Shown here: piece by piece, positions 49,727-52,974 of the stretch | Layout: the number at the start of each line of letters is the position of its first letter | Numbering within the stretch: position 1 is the stretch's first letter | NCBI GenBank assembly: GCA_900770445.1 | Contig: CAAGKO010000019.1 | Span: forward strand, 1 to 52,974 | DNA length: 52,974 nucleotides | From: an uncultured Oribacterium sp. | Lineage (GTDB): Bacteria; Bacillota; Clostridia; Lachnospirales; Lachnospiraceae | Direction of reading: 5' to 3' | Notes under the pieces: generated by a model | What the model was told of the DNA's origin: nothing | Databases searched by the model: none | Seen by the model: only the letters and a program-made list of their open reading frames with translations | Position numbers and translations under genes: made by a program

Positions 49727-51445
49727 ATGAATCCTGAGTCGATTTACCATCGTCCACGCAACGAATTCGCCTATTTTGACGAGCACGGAACCGTGACATT
49801 GCTTCTGCGAGCAGCCAGCAACAGCCTCCGCAGCGCTACTTTGTGTTGGTTTGACAAGTATATTGAGGACCAGCCGCACGCCCATACAGATATGGAGTGT
49901 ATTCTAACAGACAACTTATTCGCCTATTACCGTGTACAAGTGAAGCCGCCTTACCGCCGACTTCAATACTATTTCCGCTTAGTAGATACCAGTGGAGAGG
50001 TATGGTACCTAGATGAACAGGGAGTGCATCAAACCCAAGAGGGGTGTACGGAAGCATGTTTCCAGATGCCTTATCTAAACCGATCAGACGCCATTCGAGT
50101 TCCAGAATGGGCGAAAAGTGCAGTTTTTTATCAAATCTTTCCAGACTCATTCGCGCGTCACGAACCTCTACCAACAGAGGAGGTCTTTCCTGCTTGGGGG
50201 AGTGAGCCTGACATCATCAAGCCAATAGGTGGTAACTTTGCCGGTATACGCGAACATTTGGATCATCTTAGCGCACTAGGGATCAATGCATTGTACCTGT
50301 GTCCTATCTTCCAATCCAATACTTGCCACCGCTACAACACCTACGACTATTTTTCTATCGACCCTCGCTTAGGCACATTAGAAGACTTCCGCGCCTTTCT
50401 GGATGATTGCCACAATCGGGGCATTCGTGTGGTGCTTGACGCAGTGTTCAATCATACGTGCGACACTTTTCCAAAGTTTCGCGACGTGATGGCTCTAGGC
50501 CCAGACTCAGAGTATTACAACTGGTACTTCATCAACAACTATCCATTTGAAGTAGACGGAGAATACAGTTACGAGCGCTTCGCCTTTGAACGCCATATGC
50601 CGAAGCTGAATACCGAAAATCCTAACGTTCGAGATTATCTGTTGCGAGTGGCTCGCTACTGGACAGAAATGGGTATTGATGGCTGGCGGTTGGATGTAGC
50701 CAACGAAATCGACCTTTCTTTCTGGCGAGCATTTCGGACTGAAGTCAAAAAAATCAATCCCGAAGCCCTTATCCTGGGAGAAGTTTGGGGTGACGCGCAG
50801 CCATATCTTGCGGGCGATATGTTCGATACCGTAATGAATTACCCATTCGCATCGTTATGCCGTGCCTGCTTTCTTGATAAGACAATGGACAGCGATAACT
50901 TCCGTCAAGAAATCAACCGCATCTTAACTCACTATCCTGCACCTATGACCCGTTGCATGTATAACCTGCTGGGGTCACATGACACCGCTCGCTGGTTGAG
51001 TCTGGCAAAGGAAGAATTCGAGCCAACAGCATTATCCGCTGTATTTCAGTTCCTGTTTGTAGGAATGCCTGCTATTTATTACGGAGATGAGACCGGCATG
51101 ACCGGTGCCGATTTTATTCAAGCGCGCCGCTGCATGTGTTTCAACCCACTTACCGATACCGGTAAACGACTGCTCCATCTATACACAGCACTGATTGCTC
51201 TTCGTGAAAAGCATCCCGCGCTGACAAAAGGAGATTTCCGCTGGTTAGAGCCAGTGTGTGTAGAAGGTCCTAAAGCGCTGGCATTTCGACGTTCTTATCA
51301 AGATGACGAACTCACCCTTATTTGGAACAGTAGTGAGCAGCCGTTACAATGCCGTTTGGCATGGGATAACGATGCGGAGAAGACCGTTTCCCTTGCTCCG
51401 ATGGAATATCAAATCTTTATCAAGAATCAGGAGGTAAAATTATGA
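49727..51445 (+). CDS. GH13 alpha-glucosidase-type enzyme, neopullulanase/cyclomaltodextrinase-like
   Basis: This 572-residue cytoplasmic enzyme has an N-terminal CBM34-like domain (about 1-120) and a GH13 barrel (about 127-480). Catalytic residues are Asp323 (GWRLDVANE), Glu352 (GEVWG) and Asp419 (LGSHDTAR), with DAVFNH at 238-243; MPKLNTENP is typical of the GH13_20 group. It probably cleaves maltodextrins, pullulan or cyclodextrin fragments. AAGGAGAAG precedes the start. There is no signal peptide, so the sugars are imported first. The next gene overlaps by four bases. Confidence 0.9.
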   Translation: MNPESIYHRPRNEFAYFDEHGTVTLLLRAASNSLRSATLCWFDKYIEDQPHAHTDMECILTDNLFAYYRVQVKPPYRRLQYYFRLVDTSGEVWYLDEQGVHQTQEGCTEACFQMPYLNRSDAIRVPEWAKSAVFYQIFPDSFARHEPLPTEEVFPAWGSEPDIIKPIGGNFAGIREHLDHLSALGINALYLCPIFQSNTCHRYNTYDYFSIDPRLGTLEDFRAFLDDCHNRGIRVVLDAVFNHTCDTFPKFRDVMALGPDSEYYNWYFINNYPFEVDGEYSYERFAFERHMPKLNTENPNVRDYLLRVARYWTEMGIDGWRLDVANEIDLSFWRAFRTEVKKINPEALILGEVWGDAQPYLAGDMFDTVMNYPFASLCRACFLDKTMDSDNFRQEINRILTHYPAPMTRCMYNLLGSHDTARWLSLAKEEFEPTALSAVFQFLFVGMPAIYYGDETGMTGADFIQARRCMCFNPLTDTGKRLLHLYTALIALREKHPALTKGDFRWLEPVCVEGPKALAFRRSYQDDELTLIWNSSEQPLQCRLAWDNDAEKTVSLAPMEYQIFIKNQEVKL

Positions 51446-52446
51446 AAATTGTTGTCAGTGGCGGAACCGGAAATATCGGCACACATATTATCCGGGAACT
51501 TTTACGTCGCGGTTACGATGACATCGTCTGCTTCGGCCGTACAAAGAGCACTCAGTTTCCACCTCAGGTGCAGTGTTTAGTTGGCGACAGGCATAATGAG
51601 CAAGAATACATCGATACCATGCAGCGACTTGCACCTGATGTAGCCTTCGAGCTCACTTGCTTCAATGCGCAGGACGCAAAGGTGAGCATAGCGGCCTTCC
51701 GCGGAGTAAAGCATTTCATCACTGCCTCTACCGTGTGCACCTACGGCAAAAACTTCAGCCACTTTCCTATGCGGGAGGATGACTGGTTCGAGCCTTGGAC
51801 CGAATACGGAATCAACAAGCACGCAGCAGACCTAGTCTTTTTGGAAGCATTCCGTCGAGAGGGTTTCCCTGTCACCATCATGAAGCCTTGCACATCGTAT
51901 AGTGTCATGAGTGGAATGCTACGTAATCTTACCACAGAACTCACTTGGATCGATCGCATCAAAAAGGGGAAGCCTATCTTAATCTGTGGAGACGGTGATA
52001 TTCTGCATCAGTATATGCACACCGAAGACACAGCTCGTGGATTTGTTGGTGTCATGGGGCGCCAGCACTGCATCGGTCAGATTTACAATGTAACTCAGAC
52101 AGGTTTTACCACTTGGGCGGAATACCACCGCACAGCCATGCACGTGCTGGGTCAGCAAGTGGAAATGGTGGGGCTTCCACTGGCTCAGCTGATGGAGATC
52201 GATCCTCAGCGCTTCTCGCTATGCTACGAGATTTTTGGTCAGCACACCTATGCGTCGAACGAAAAACTGCGTCATGACGTGCCAGAGTGGAGACCAGAAA
52301 TCACTCTAGAGGAGGGAATGAGCCGTGTGTTCAGAGAGATGGAAGAAGCCGGACGCATCCCAGACAGTAATCTGGAGACCTGGGAGGATGAGATTATCTC
52401 TGCAGTCAAAAGAGGATACTCCACATTACCTAAGTTCCGGTCTTGA
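51442..52446 (+). CDS. NAD-dependent epimerase/dehydratase-type protein
   Basis: This 334-residue protein has the Rossmann motif GGTGNIGTHI at residues 7-16, Thr/Ser in ITASTVCTYGKN, and YGINKHAAD carrying the YxxxK-type active site. It belongs to the extended SDR (nucleotide-sugar epimerase) group, though GH13 neighbours and the lack of nucleotide-sugar enzymes leave the substrate open. Its ATG overlaps the GH13 stop (ATGA). A role in modifying an unusual sugar of the island is inference. Confidence 0.85.
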   Translation: MKIVVSGGTGNIGTHIIRELLRRGYDDIVCFGRTKSTQFPPQVQCLVGDRHNEQEYIDTMQRLAPDVAFELTCFNAQDAKVSIAAFRGVKHFITASTVCTYGKNFSHFPMREDDWFEPWTEYGINKHAADLVFLEAFRREGFPVTIMKPCTSYSVMSGMLRNLTTELTWIDRIKKGKPILICGDGDILHQYMHTEDTARGFVGVMGRQHCIGQIYNVTQTGFTTWAEYHRTAMHVLGQQVEMVGLPLAQLMEIDPQRFSLCYEIFGQHTYASNEKLRHDVPEWRPEITLEEGMSRVFREMEEAGRIPDSNLETWEDEIISAVKRGYSTLPKFRS

Positions 52447-52586
52447 CCTTCTACAAGCGCATCAAATATCGCCCAGCTGGAATCCTCATTTCAGCAAAAC
52501 AAAGTTTGCCCCGCAGAGTAAACAGGTTTCCAGGGTATAGCCAGTTAAGTAAATAGTATATGGGGAGACATCCCATTAAGTAGATA

Positions 52587-52689
52587 TAGCCTCTAAGGAT
52601 CATTTGATACAATTCAATTATCCTTGGAGGCTATTATTATGAAGAACTTTTTTACACCAGAGCAAATTAAAATCCTAAAGCAGAATTGA
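52587..52689 (+). pseudogene. Degraded transposase start, IS3-like, behind an SD-masking hairpin
   Basis: MKNFFTPEQIKILKQN then a stop codon (52639-52689) resembles the N-terminus of HTH-type transposase OrfA proteins of Clostridia, broken after 16 codons. Upstream, TAGCCTCTAAGGAT (52587-52600) pairs with ATCCTTGGAGGCTA (52620-52633, one mismatch), masking the GGAGG. The stretch 52447-52586 has no gene; a short frame with FYKRIKYRPAG could be another element's remnant. Confidence 0.5.
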
Positions 52690-52708
52690 TATACGAAGAT
52701 GCTATCCC

Positions 52709-52974
52709 TCAGAACCTATACTGAACAAACGCTCTCTTGCCATCAATATAGATATCATTCGCCAGCTCGTTCACCAGGTGAAGATCCTGGAACGTCTTGC
52801 AGTGCTGGCCGAGAATATTAATGTTGTCAAAATAAATATCATGCGGCCTCACTTCGCGCTCCGGAGTCTGGAAACCACGGATCGCGGAAACCGGGAAATC
52901 GCCGTTCAATACCGTGATATTCTCGAAATGAATGTCATCGATCATTCCCTTTTCCCACTGCATCGTATATCTGC
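52709..52974 (-). CDS. C-terminal end of a right-handed beta-helix protein (partial)
   Basis: The frame is open to the right edge, so the start lies outside the window. The 87 visible residues hold repeats such as DIHFENITVLNG, DIYFDNINILGQ and DIYIDGKRAF, the pattern of pectate-lyase-like or GH28-like beta-helices. It is probably a polysaccharide-active or adhesin-like protein; the catalytic part is not visible. The gene ends next to the transposase remnant. Confidence 0.65.
   Translation of the reverse strand, partial: RYTMQWEKGMIDDIHFENITVLNGDFPVSAIRGFQTPEREVRPHDIYFDNINILGQHCKTFQDLHLVNELANDIYIDGKRAFVQYRF

Noticed and set aside
1..52974. CRISPR arrays, tRNA or rRNA genes, prophage or toxin-antitoxin genes
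   Set aside because: No regularly spaced direct repeats, no clover-leaf-like sequences with CCA-type ends and no phage or toxin-antitoxin motifs were seen on reading.

Overview
The window reads as a chromosome segment of an anaerobic, gut-dwelling Bacillota of the class Clostridia, most like Lachnospiraceae. The signs are strong AGGAGG ribosome-binding sites, lipoproteins with a long Ala/Thr-rich linker after the lipobox, a T-box leader, a rubredoxin/PerR pair, a bile salt hydrolase, and a class C group II intron placed just after a terminator. By eye most of the window is moderately GC-rich. Two blocks, about 25.4-36.2 kb and 46.7-52.5 kb, look less GC-rich and may have been acquired later.

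Region by region. (1) 0-7.6 kb is a cellobiose/cellodextrin locus: a three-gene sugar ABC importer and a LacI regulator on the minus strand, divergent from a GH94 cellobiose phosphorylase, with four LacI-like operators between the two promoters. (2) 7.6-14.6 kb holds a MATE transporter, then an operon of TRAP transporter plus ilvD behind an isoleucine-type T-box. (3) 14.6-25.4 kb is a set of small units: argC, a YybS-like membrane protein, a YoaK/DUF1275-like protein, a CYTH protein with a TauE exporter, MarR divergent from bile salt hydrolase, an MBL/CdaR/GntP operon, and a decayed DUF4143 ATPase gene. (4) 25.4-36.2 kb is one long minus-strand catabolic cluster: an AraC-type regulator with two HTH domains, an SDR, a complete Liv-type ABC importer, a second SDR, two CE4-fold hydrolases and a DUF885-like metal hydrolase. 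(5) 36.3-40.4 kb holds a metal P-type ATPase operon with DtxR-like operators, then PerR-rubredoxin. (6) 40.4-46.6 kb has a NUDIX protein, an FMN 2-hydroxyacid oxidase family member, a second MATE transporter, a CHASE-GGDEF-PAS signalling protein and queT. (7) 46.7-52.5 kb is a divergent sugar island: GH13 plus an epimerase on one side, and a beta-phosphoglucomutase/cupin glucose-6-phosphate isomerase fusion, deoC and an aldo/keto reductase on the other. It is bounded on the right by a degraded transposase start and the end of a beta-helix protein.

The most unusual items are the one-polypeptide beta-PGM/GPI fusion, the Liv-CE4-SDR-DUF885 cluster with its tandem-HTH AraC regulator, the isoleucine T-box in front of a TRAP importer, and a family of dispersed palindromic repeats (near 7.4, 14.6, 17.1 and 18.1 kb) that share a core but differ in their arms. 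No rRNA, tRNA, CRISPR array or intact insertion sequence was seen.
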